DNA of 14,774 bases from DASROJ01 sp035646975 (GTDB lineage: Bacteria > Acidobacteriota > Polarisedimenticolia > JACPZX01 > DASXTC01), in NCBI GenBank assembly GCA_035646975.1, contig DASROJ010000105.1, positions 1-14,774 on the forward strand, in the 5' to 3' direction. Shown here in pieces: positions 6,107 through 14,156 of the stretch (position 1 is its first letter; each line of letters opens with the position of its first letter). The notes under the pieces were generated by a model. The model ran no database searches and was not told the DNA's origin. It saw only the letters and a program-made list of their open reading frames with translations. A program made the translations under genes and the position numbers.

Positions 6107-6976
6107 ATGCGCGATAAGCTCGCTGCATTTTGCGCTGTTGTGCTTCTGGCAGGGATCCCGGTGTTCGCCAAGAGCGTCGACAGCGACAACGACGGAATCA
6201 AGGACAGGAAGGATGCTTGTTCGAGCACCCCGACAGGGGCCAAGGTCGACAAGACCGGCTGCCCGATCGATTCCGACGGGGACGGAGTGGCTGATGGGGT
6301 CGACCGCTGCAGCAAGACGGCTACCGGCTGGCCGGTCGACGAGACGGGCTGCCCGGCGGACAGCGACAGGGATGGCGTCCCGGATGGCCAGGACACCTGT
6401 GCTTCCACCCCCACGGGGGCGAAGGTCGACGAGCGGGGCTGCACCTCGGACTCAGACAGCGACCAGGTGCTCGACGGGCTGGACCGCTGCGCCGCCACGC
6501 CGCAGGGATACCGGGTCGATGGCTACGGCTGCCCGGTGGATTCCGATCATGACGGGGTGAACGATGCCATGGACCAGTGCGCCGACTCACGGCCACAGGT
6601 CACCGTCGACGCCAACGGTTGTCAGGTCAAAGCGCCCGCTCTGTTCGAGCCAGGGGTGGACAAGATCCGCCTCGAAGGAGTGACCTTCGAGAAGAACAAG
6701 ATCGAAATCCCGGCGGACTCCGAACCCGCCCTGATGAACGCCGCCACGGCCCTGAAGGATTGGCCCGATGTTCGCGTCGAGATCGGGGTCCATACCGACC
6801 GGGCGGGCAGCGCCGCCACCAACCGTGATCTTTCCCAGCGGCGGGCCGAGTACGTGAAGAACTACCTCGTGTCGATGGGAGTTGACGAATCCCGCCTCAC
6901 GGCCAAGGGGTACGGGGAAAAAGCAGAGAAGGGGACGACCCCCGAGCGGTCGGTCGAACTGATCCGGGCGAATTAG
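6107..6976 (+). CDS. Barrel-less OmpA-domain protein with five TSP3 repeats (paralogue 2)
   Basis: A 289-residue secreted protein. After a signal peptide (MRDKLAAFCAVVLLAGIPVF, then A) the TSP3 repeats begin almost at once (residues 25-174, five exact 30-residue units), followed by an OmpA domain (about 180-289). The peptidoglycan-binding pair D231 (GVHTDRAG) and R246 (LSQRRAEYV) is kept. Two points are odd. The second Gly of GGHTD is Val, and the C-terminal loop is shortened, reading TTPERSVELIRAN where its neighbours have EGRARNRRVELTRVD. Repeat 4 has DSDSDQ instead of the calcium-loop DxDxDG. Without a barrel or lipobox cysteine it is probably periplasmic and soluble. I chose ATG 6107 because GGAG lies 6 bases upstream and a clean signal peptide follows. 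The frame is open from 5996, but those codons overlap the terminator. Confidence 0.9.
   Translation: MRDKLAAFCAVVLLAGIPVFAKSVDSDNDGIKDRKDACSSTPTGAKVDKTGCPIDSDGDGVADGVDRCSKTATGWPVDETGCPADSDRDGVPDGQDTCASTPTGAKVDERGCTSDSDSDQVLDGLDRCAATPQGYRVDGYGCPVDSDHDGVNDAMDQCADSRPQVTVDANGCQVKAPALFEPGVDKIRLEGVTFEKNKIEIPADSEPALMNAATALKDWPDVRVEIGVHTDRAGSAATNRDLSQRRAEYVKNYLVSMGVDESRLTAKGYGEKAEKGTTPERSVELIRAN
6179..6628 (+). repeat. Five 90-base TSP3-coding repeats in OmpA paralogue 2
   Basis: The same five-unit, 30-codon array as in paralogue 1. It shares unit-specific marks with it: GWPVD in unit 2, GCT at the end of unit 3, DGLDRC and YGCP in unit 4, DSDHDGV in unit 5. Unit 4 has lost the glycine of its first acidic loop. 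Confidence 0.88.
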
Positions 6977-7005
6977 GCCGAACGCCCGCGACAATTGGAA
7001 GCTCG

Positions 7006-7043
7006 AAATCCCCGGGAGGGCGCCGCCCCCCGGGGATTTTTTT
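7006..7043 (+). terminator. Intrinsic terminator after OmpA paralogue 2
   Basis: AAATCCCCGGG (7006-7016) pairs perfectly with CCCGGGGATTT (7029-7039) around a 12-base loop. The stem runs into seven Ts (7037-7043). It is a textbook Rho-independent terminator 30 bases after the stop codon. Confidence 0.92.
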
Positions 7044-7073
7044 ATCTGTCTCCCTTCCGCAGTTACTCCCGTG

Positions 7074-7079
7074 TATCAT
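7074..7079 (+). promoter_or_regulatory. Candidate -10 element of OmpA paralogue 3
   Basis: TATCAT (five of six matches to TATAAT) lies between the terminator and the gene. The context GTGTATCATAGG resembles GTGTATAATGG at the exchanger promoter. No recognisable -35 sits at 17 bases. The leader would be about 60 bases. Confidence 0.4.
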
Positions 7080-7144
7080 AGGGGCCGTTCCGGGAGCGCC
7101 ATCGCGGCGTCGGATTTCGGCACTCATCAACCAAGGAGAGACAG

Positions 7145-8545
7145 ATGCGCATACGTTTACTGATCCTGATCACCGCCCTCGTGCTGGCCGCGACCCCGGC
7201 GCTGGCCGGGCTCGGCGAGACGGGAGAAAAGGAGATCGGAATCTATGCAGGCTACGCGTGGCTCGACGATTATCGAATCCTCCAGCCGAAGAACGATGTC
7301 TTCTTCGGCGAGCGGTTCGGATACTTCTTCAGCTCGCGGATCAGCCTGGAAGGATCGGCCCAGCGTATGCCGACCAACACCGACTTCGATTCGAGCCTCG
7401 GCCTGAGGGACCGTCGGGTCGATGTCACCTCCATTCGCGCCAACGTGCTCTGGAACTTTCGTCCGGGCACTACGTTCCGGCCATTCATCACCGGAGGCAT
7501 CGGCGCCGAGATATTCAACGCGCACCGCATCGGCACCACGAAGGACATCAGCTTCAACGCCGGTGGCGGACTGCGATTCTTTTTCTGCAATTCGTTCGGA
7601 CTCCGTCTGGATGGCCGCGCCGTCTACGTGGACACCGGCGACAGCATCAACCAGGCCCAGCTGAACTTCGAAGCCAACGTCGGAGGCTTCTGGGCCTTCG
7701 GTGGCGGACCGGCGCCCGATGCCGACAAGGACGGTGTGCCCGACCGCAAGGACAAGTGCCCGGACACGCCGGCCGGCGCGAAGGTGAATCTCGACGGCTG
7801 CCCGACGGATGCCGACGGCGACGGCGTGTTCGACGGTATCGACCAGTGCCCCGACACCCCCAAGGGCTGGCCGGTGGATGAAAAGGGTTGTCCGAAGGAC
7901 ACCGATGGCGACGGCGTGCCGGACGGCGCCGATGCCTGCGCCAACACGCCGAAGGGCGCCAAGGTCGACGCGAAGGGCTGCCCCACCGACGCCGATGGTG
8001 ACGGAGTGTTCGACGGCCTCGATCAGTGCCCCGACACGCCCAAGGGCGCCAAGGTGGATGCGAAGGGCTGTCCGCTGGATGGCGACAAGGACGGCGTGTT
8101 CGACGGCCTCGATGCCTGCCCCGACAGCAAGCCGGGCGTCAAGGTCGATGAGAAGGGATGCGAGATCGTCCCGCCCAAGGCGCCACCGTTGTTCGAAATG
8201 GAAAAGAAGACCCTGGTGCTCGAAGGGGTCAACTTCGAGTCGGACAAGGCCGATCTGACCCCCGACTCCCTGGCGGTGCTCGACAAGGTGGCCCTCTCGC
8301 TGCATGACTGGCCCGAGGTGCGCGTGGAGATCGGCGGACACACCGACTCCACGGGCAGCGTGGCGCACAACCACGATCTGTCGCATCGCCGCGCCGAGTC
8401 GGTGAAAGCCTACCTCGTCAGCAAGGGTATCGACCCGTCGCGGATGGTCACCAAGGGGTACGGCGAAGACAAACCGATCGCCGACAACAAGACGAAGGAA
8501 GGCAAGGCAAAGAACCGGAGAGTCGAGCTGACGAAGCTCGACTAG
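7145..8545 (+). CDS. OmpA-family protein with beta-barrel and five TSP3 repeats (paralogue 3)
   Basis: A 466-residue envelope protein with the same layout as paralogue 1: signal peptide (MRIRLLILITALVLAATPAL, then A), barrel domain (about residues 28-190, beginning IGIYAGYAWLDDYRIL), five 30-residue TSP3 repeats (192-341), and an OmpA peptidoglycan-binding domain with D401 (GGHTDSTG) and R416 (LSHRRAESV). Shared blocks with paralogue 1 include KKTLVLEGVNFE, DWPEVRVEIGGHTDS and RRAESVKAYL, so these are duplicates. Its repeats are more alike among themselves (repeated CPDTPKG and VDAKGCP) than those of paralogues 1 and 2. ATG 7145 follows AAGGAGAG at good spacing. The gene has its own upstream terminator and -10 candidate and a hairpin downstream, so it is probably monocistronic. 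Expected role: anchoring the outer membrane to peptidoglycan; any pore activity is unknown. Confidence 0.94.
   Translation: MRIRLLILITALVLAATPALAGLGETGEKEIGIYAGYAWLDDYRILQPKNDVFFGERFGYFFSSRISLEGSAQRMPTNTDFDSSLGLRDRRVDVTSIRANVLWNFRPGTTFRPFITGGIGAEIFNAHRIGTTKDISFNAGGGLRFFFCNSFGLRLDGRAVYVDTGDSINQAQLNFEANVGGFWAFGGGPAPDADKDGVPDRKDKCPDTPAGAKVNLDGCPTDADGDGVFDGIDQCPDTPKGWPVDEKGCPKDTDGDGVPDGADACANTPKGAKVDAKGCPTDADGDGVFDGLDQCPDTPKGAKVDAKGCPLDGDKDGVFDGLDACPDSKPGVKVDEKGCEIVPPKAPPLFEMEKKTLVLEGVNFESDKADLTPDSLAVLDKVALSLHDWPEVRVEIGGHTDSTGSVAHNHDLSHRRAESVKAYLVSKGIDPSRMVTKGYGEDKPIADNKTKEGKAKNRRVELTKLD
7718..8167 (+). repeat. Five 90-base TSP3-coding repeats in OmpA paralogue 3
   Basis: Five 30-codon units, nearly all reading DxDxDGVxDGxDxCxxTPKGxxVDxKGCP. 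GWPVD again marks unit 2. Unit 4 and unit 3 or 1 agree more closely than in the other paralogues, which suggests local homogenisation. Confidence 0.9.
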
Positions 8546-8579
8546 TCCGGCCTGGAAGCAGTTGATGGATCTTCTTCGA

Positions 8580-8605
8580 CCCCCGGAGGCGCCCGCCTCC
8601 GGGGG
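8580..8605. terminator. Hairpin terminator between OmpA paralogue 3 and the kinase gene
   Basis: CCCCCGGAGGC (8580-8590) pairs perfectly with GCCTCCGGGGG (8595-8605) around GCCC. The tail TGGTTGTG is only partly T-rich. The hairpin ends 26 bases before the kinase start codon, so it closes the OmpA3 transcript unless read-through occurs. Confidence 0.6.
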
Positions 8606-8613
8606 TGGTTGTG

Positions 8614-8620
8614 ATAGCGT
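8614..8620 (+). promoter_or_regulatory. Weak -10-like element before the kinase gene
   Basis: TTGTGATAGCGTG, directly after the hairpin, resembles TTGAGATAGCATG at the DUF481 promoter. If used, transcription would start almost at the kinase start codon and give a nearly leaderless message, which agrees with the missing Shine-Dalgarno sequence there. Low confidence. Confidence 0.25.
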
Positions 8621-8631
8621 GCTCGAATCGT

Positions 8632-11379
8632 ATGAGATGCCCAACCTGCGCCACCGAGGCCCCGGCTGAGAGCCGCTACTGCCCGTCGTGCGCCACTCCG
8701 GTGACACACCGATCCCAGGGGCCCACGCTCACGACCCTGGGCCCGGGCGCGGCAACGAACGCCCCGGGGCATGGTCGCTTCGATTCATCCTCGTCTTCCG
8801 GCTCGCTCGCCGAAGGCCGGTTCGTCCCCGGCGTGATTCTCGGCGGACGCTACCGGATCGTCGCGCTGCTGGGCACCGGGGGGATGGGCGAGGTGTATCG
8901 CGCCAACGACCTGAAGCTGGGTCAGCCGGTGGCGTTGAAGTTCCTCCCCGAGGCGCTGGCGCACGATGAATCGCGGATCGCCCGGTTCTACAACGAGGTC
9001 AGGATCGCGCGCCAGGTGGCGCACCCGAACGTCTGCCGGGTGTACGACCTGGGCGAAGCCGAGGGGCTGCACTTCCTGTCGATGGAGTACGTCGACGGAG
9101 AGGATCTCGCCTCGCTGCTGCGACGCATCGGCCGGATGCCACAGGACCGGGCGATACAGATCGCCCGCCAGCTCTGCGCGGGGCTGGCCGCCGCCCACCA
9201 GCAGGGGTTCCTCCACCGCGACCTGAAACCGGCCAACGTGATGATCGACGGCCGCGGCAACGCGCGCATCACCGACTTCGGGCTGGCCGCCGTCGCGCAG
9301 GGGATCGCGCCGCGCGAGGTCCGTGTGGGCACTCCGGCCTACATGGCGCCCGAGCAGCTGTCAGGACAGCAGGTCTCGGTGAAGAGCGACATCTACTCGC
9401 TGGGGCTCGTGCTGTACGAGCTGCTCACCGGCCGGCCGCCGTTCCGGGCCGACACTCCCGATGAGCTGCTGCGCACCCAGCAGGAGGCGTCGCCGCCTTC
9501 GCTGGCCAGCGTCATCGAAGGGATCGACCCGGCCGTGGAGCGCGCTGTCCTGCGTTGTCTGGAATCCGACCCGCGTCATCGCCCGGCCTCGGCCCTGGCG
9601 GTGGCCGCCGCGCTTCCCGGGGGCGATCCGCTCGCGGCCGCCCTGGCGGCCGGAGAGATACCCTCCCCCCAGATGGTGGCCGACGCGGGCGATGTGGGAA
9701 GTCTCAGTGCTGGAGTCGGCGCGGCCTGTCTGGCAACGATCCTGCTCGGCCTGCTGGCGCTGGCCTGGGTCTCCGGGACGACGCACATGTTGAGACGTTT
9801 CGATCTGCCCAAGCCACCTGAAGCCCTGAAGGTGGAGGCGCGCGAGCTGATCGAACGGATGGGTTACCCCGACCCTCCGGTGGACATGGTGGCCGGCTTC
9901 GAGCTGGACGAGGACTACATGCTCCACGTCCGGCAGAACGAGACCTCTGCCCGCCGATGGGACTCCCTCGGCACGGTCCAGCCCTCGGCCCTCACATATT
10001 GGTACCGCCAGAGCCCGAGGTACCTGGTCCCCTCGGGAGGCACCCGGTTCGTCGAGCTGGAGGACCCGCCCGAGGAGATTTCCGGGATGATCGGTCTGCG
10101 GCTTGATCCCCGGGGAAGGCTCGTGTCGTTTCTCGCCGTGCCTCCCCAGGTGGATCTTTCCGTCGTCTCCCCTGCGACGACCGATTGGTCCGTTCCGTTC
10201 AAAGCCGCCGGTCTGGACATCGATCGATTCGCTCCGGTGCCGCCCATCTGGAACCCGCTGATCGACTGCACCACCCGTTCGGCATGGAGCGGCGAGTACC
10301 CTGGCCAACCCGGCGTTCCGATCCGGGTGGAGGGCTGCTCCTACGGTGGCAGACCCGCGTTCTTCTCGGTGCTGCCCCCCTGGGCCAAGCCTCGCCGTCT
10401 GGAGGCCGTGCAGATCGCCGGAGCTTTACGGATCGCCGCCGCCATCGGCCTGTTCGTCTTCGTCTCGCTGATCGTCGCAGGAGTCCTGCTCGCCCGGCGC
10501 AATCTCAGGCTCGGGCGCAGCGACCGACGCGGCGCCTTCCGGCTGGCGCTTTTCGTCTTCTCGGTGCAGATGATCTTCTGGCTGCTCAGCTCGAACCACG
10601 TTCCTTCGTTCGCCGAGTTCGCGCTGCTGGGCATCGGGCTGGAAGTCGCCCTGGCGGTCACCGCGGTCGTGTGGCTGATCTACATCGCCCTGGAGCCGCT
10701 GGTGCGAAGGATGTGGCCCGACGTGCTCATCTCCTGGAACCGGCTTCTGGCCGGACGCTACCGCGATCCGCTGGTGGGGCGCGATCTTCTCATTGGCGGC
10801 GCGGCCGGCGCCATCGTCTGCCTGGGTCTGTCGGTGCTCAACCGCGCCGGAAGCTGGATCGGTCTGCCCGAGTCGACCCCTCTGCCGTCCGCCTTCCGGC
10901 CGCTGATGAGCATGCGGGAGGCGATCAGCATCTGGATCGGCTCCCAGGTCGGCACGCTGGCCCAGCCGATCGGGGTGCTCTTCCTCCTGCTGCTGTTGCG
11001 CGTGCTCCTGCGGCGGCAGTGGGCGGCGGTGGGCGCGACGATCGGCCTGTTCGCCGCCGTGGGTACCTTGCTGCGGATCGATCCTTCGTCACTGCCCTTC
11101 ACGACCCAGACACTTCGCTTCGCCCTCATCCTGCTGCTCAACTCGGCCGTCTGGGCCGTCATCCTGGCTGTTCTTGTTCGATCCGGGCTGCTGGCCTGTG
11201 TCTTTCTCTTCGTCGTGGTCAACGCGGCGCTCGCCTTTCCTCCGATGCTCGATCTGTCGTCCTGGTATGCGGGGCGCTCGTGGCTCGCCTCCATCGTGGT
11301 GGCGGCGGTGGCCGTCTACGCCTACTCCATTTCCCGCTCGAGCAGGGGCGTCCGCTGGGAAGAGCTGCTGCCTCATTGA
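8632..11379 (+). CDS. Membrane Ser/Thr protein kinase with zinc ribbon and multi-helix C-terminus
   Basis: A 915-residue Hanks-type kinase. Residues 3-21 form a double CxxC zinc ribbon (CPTC, CPSC). The kinase domain (about 74-326) is complete: glycine loop GTGGMGEVY, lysine K103 in VALKF, catalytic HRDLKPANV with D197, DFGLA with D215, and E241 in MAPEQL. An acidobacterial-style linker (PGGDPLAAALAAGE) leads to a first membrane helix (about 361-386). An approximately 200-residue domain with few known features follows (about 387-595), then about eight or nine helices (about 596-900). The kinase should face the cytoplasm and the 200-residue domain the periplasm. I chose ATG 8632 because the zinc ribbon begins right there; GTG 8605 lies in the terminator stem. 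No Shine-Dalgarno is visible. Substrates and ligand are unknown. Position after the OmpA genes hints at, but does not show, an envelope-sensing role. Confidence 0.9.
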   Translation: MRCPTCATEAPAESRYCPSCATPVTHRSQGPTLTTLGPGAATNAPGHGRFDSSSSSGSLAEGRFVPGVILGGRYRIVALLGTGGMGEVYRANDLKLGQPVALKFLPEALAHDESRIARFYNEVRIARQVAHPNVCRVYDLGEAEGLHFLSMEYVDGEDLASLLRRIGRMPQDRAIQIARQLCAGLAAAHQQGFLHRDLKPANVMIDGRGNARITDFGLAAVAQGIAPREVRVGTPAYMAPEQLSGQQVSVKSDIYSLGLVLYELLTGRPPFRADTPDELLRTQQEASPPSLASVIEGIDPAVERAVLRCLESDPRHRPASALAVAAALPGGDPLAAALAAGEIPSPQMVADAGDVGSLSAGVGAACLATILLGLLALAWVSGTTHMLRRFDLPKPPEALKVEARELIERMGYPDPPVDMVAGFELDEDYMLHVRQNETSARRWDSLGTVQPSALTYWYRQSPRYLVPSGGTRFVELEDPPEEISGMIGLRLDPRGRLVSFLAVPPQVDLSVVSPATTDWSVPFKAAGLDIDRFAPVPPIWNPLIDCTTRSAWSGEYPGQPGVPIRVEGCSYGGRPAFFSVLPPWAKPRRLEAVQIAGALRIAAAIGLFVFVSLIVAGVLLARRNLRLGRSDRRGAFRLALFVFSVQMIFWLLSSNHVPSFAEFALLGIGLEVALAVTAVVWLIYIALEPLVRRMWPDVLISWNRLLAGRYRDPLVGRDLLIGGAAGAIVCLGLSVLNRAGSWIGLPESTPLPSAFRPLMSMREAISIWIGSQVGTLAQPIGVLFLLLLLRVLLRRQWAAVGATIGLFAAVGTLLRIDPSSLPFTTQTLRFALILLLNSAVWAVILAVLVRSGLLACVFLFVVVNAALAFPPMLDLSSWYAGRSWLASIVVAAVAVYAYSISRSSRGVRWEELLPH

Positions 11380-11380
11380 C

Positions 11381-11403
11381 ATGGTAGGCTGACCGCCCAC
11401 CAT
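11381..11403 (+). other. Short hairpin after the kinase gene
   Basis: ATGGTAGG pairs with CCCACCAT (one mismatch, 7-base loop) right after the kinase stop codon, followed by ACAAAGG. It is a weak structure without a T-run. The remaining bases to 11521 hold no gene or signal I can support. Confidence 0.25.
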
Positions 11404-11521
11404 ACAAAGGCCGCCCGTTCAGCCCCGCCATCGTTTCGACACAGCGGAGCAAGATGTCTTCAGCGGCGCACAACGTCCGCGCGGAAGACTGGGATTGCAG
11501 GTAGACGGCAGGAAAGCAAAA

Positions 11522-11549
11522 ACCCCGGGAGCCCACGGGCCACCGGGGT
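11522..11549 (-). terminator. Intrinsic terminator of ftsZ
   Basis: On the minus strand ACCCCGG (11549-11543) pairs with CCGGGGT (11528-11522), with a smaller inner stem between, and runs into TTTTT. On the plus strand the tail is CTTTCG, so it may also stop weak read-through from the kinase gene. It lies about 80 bases beyond the ftsZ stop codon. Confidence 0.8.
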
Positions 11550-11626
11550 CTTTCGTCATGAGGGACGCTTCAGCAGTACTGCGTGGTTGCTGGCCCGCGG
11601 CGGCGGCGCGCCGGCGGGCTCGGGGT

Positions 11627-12883
11627 TCAGTCCATCTGCCGCCTCAGGAAGGTCGGAACGTCGAGGTCGTCCTTGAGGTTGGTGAAGTTGGGGCCGTAGC
11701 TACCCTCATCGGGACTGAAAGCCGGTGCCCGGCTGCTCTGTCCCTTGCGCAAAAACGGTGTGTCGGTCTTGCCGCCGCCCATCTGCTGTGACGGCGGATC
11801 GGTGGGCTCGAGACGCTGCCTCTGCATCACCTGACGCTTCGGCGCGGCGGCGACACGAGCGGCCTCCTCCTTGGCGCGGCTCTCGCGAAAGCCGGTGGCG
11901 ATGACGGTGACCTTGATGGCATCGCCCATCTTGTCGTCGATCACCGTGCCGAAGATGATGTTCGCCTCGTCGTGGGCGGCTTCGTGCACGAGGTTCGATG
12001 CCTCGGCCACCTCGAACAGGGTCATCGAGGGTCCTCCGGTGATGTTGATCAGCACGCCGCGGGCGCCGTCGATGGTGGCGTCCTCGAGAAGCGGGGACGA
12101 TATCGCGCGCTGGGCCGCCTCGGTGGCGCGGCTTTCGCCGGTGGCGATGCCGGTGCCCATCAGCGCCATGCCCATGCCGCTCATGATCGTCCTGATGTCG
12201 GCGAAGTCGAGGTTGATCTCCCCGGGGATGGTGATGAGATCGGAGATCCCCTGCACCGCCTGCCGCAGCACGTCGTCCGCGATCAGGAACGCCGCCTGCA
12301 GGGAGGTGTTCCGATCCACCGTGCTGAGCAGCCGCTCGTTGGGAATGCAGATGACGGTGTCGACGCACTCCCGCAGCTCGCGCAGACCCATCTCGGCCTG
12401 CTCGCGCCGTTTGCGCCCTTCGAACGAGAACGGCTTGGTCACCACCGCGACCACCAGCGCTCCCAGCTCGGAGGCCAGGTTGGCGACGATCGGCGTGGCG
12501 CCCGTGCCGGTGCCGCCGCCCAGACCGGTCGTGATGAACACCATGTCGGCGCCGTGCAGCGCCTCGAGCAGCATCTCGGTGTCCTCGAGGGCCGCCTGAC
12601 GGCCCACCTCGGGATTGGACCCCGCGCCGAGCCCCTTGGTGAGCTTGCTGCCGATCTGCACCTTGACGGTGGCCTTGGCGCTCTTGAGCGCCTGGCAGTC
12701 GGTGTTGGCCACCATGAAATCCACGCCGGTCATCTTGGACATGATCATCCTGTTGACCGCGTTGGAGCCGCCGCCACCCACGCCGATGACCTTGATGCGA
12801 GCGCCCTGCACCGGATCGTCATCGAAGCTCAGCTTCATCTTCTTCGCGCTCTTTCCGTCTTCCCTGTCATCCATGGTAATCAT
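11627..12883 (-). CDS. ftsZ: Cell division protein FtsZ
   Basis: The 418-residue tubulin-like GTPase that assembles the cytokinetic ring. The nucleotide site is seen in IGVGGGGSNAVNRM (about residues 33-46) and the tubulin signature GGGTGTG (122-128). The synergy T7 loop NLDFAD (224-229) supplies the catalytic aspartates. A variable linker (about 340-400) leads to the conserved tail DDLDVPTFLRRQ, which binds FtsA and other partners. Length and domains are normal. ATG 12883 follows GGGGG by 5 bases. A second ATG at 12874 is also possible and would remove three residues. Homologues often start near the FDDD segment, so the exact start is not certain. It lies 34 bases after ftsA in the same direction, and its own terminator at 11522-11549 ends the division cluster here. 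Confidence 0.98.
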   Translation of the reverse strand: MITMDDREDGKSAKKMKLSFDDDPVQGARIKVIGVGGGGSNAVNRMIMSKMTGVDFMVANTDCQALKSAKATVKVQIGSKLTKGLGAGSNPEVGRQAALEDTEMLLEALHGADMVFITTGLGGGTGTGATPIVANLASELGALVVAVVTKPFSFEGRKRREQAEMGLRELRECVDTVICIPNERLLSTVDRNTSLQAAFLIADDVLRQAVQGISDLITIPGEINLDFADIRTIMSGMGMALMGTGIATGESRATEAAQRAISSPLLEDATIDGARGVLINITGGPSMTLFEVAEASNLVHEAAHDEANIIFGTVIDDKMGDAIKVTVIATGFRESRAKEEAARVAAAPKRQVMQRQRLEPTDPPSQQMGGGKTDTPFLRKGQSSRAPAFSPDEGSYGPNFTNLKDDLDVPTFLRRQMD

Positions 12884-12917
12884 CTGTACCCCCGATCCTG
12901 ATGTTGGGCTTCCGCCA

Positions 12918-14155
<1,238 letters not shown>

Positions 14156-14156
<1 letters not shown>

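Noticed and set aside
5123..8167. 90-base periodic DNA resembling a CRISPR or satellite array
   Set aside because: The period is exactly 30 codons, in frame, and encodes TSP3 repeats. There are no constant repeats with unique spacers.
1..8545. Functional link between the calcium exchanger and the calcium-binding repeats
   Set aside because: The genes are over 3 kb apart, on opposite strands, and act in different membranes. Shared calcium chemistry alone is too weak.
7157..8707. 516-codon open frame on the minus strand opposite OmpA paralogue 3
   Set aside because: It mirrors the repeated, GC-rich codons of the real gene, and its product has no recognisable domain. The plus strand has a signal peptide, repeats and an OmpA domain with catalytic-grade motif conservation.
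10185..11387. 400-codon plus-strand frame inside the kinase gene
   Set aside because: Arg/Pro-rich out-of-frame product. The overlapping kinase frame encodes clear membrane helices to its own stop codon.
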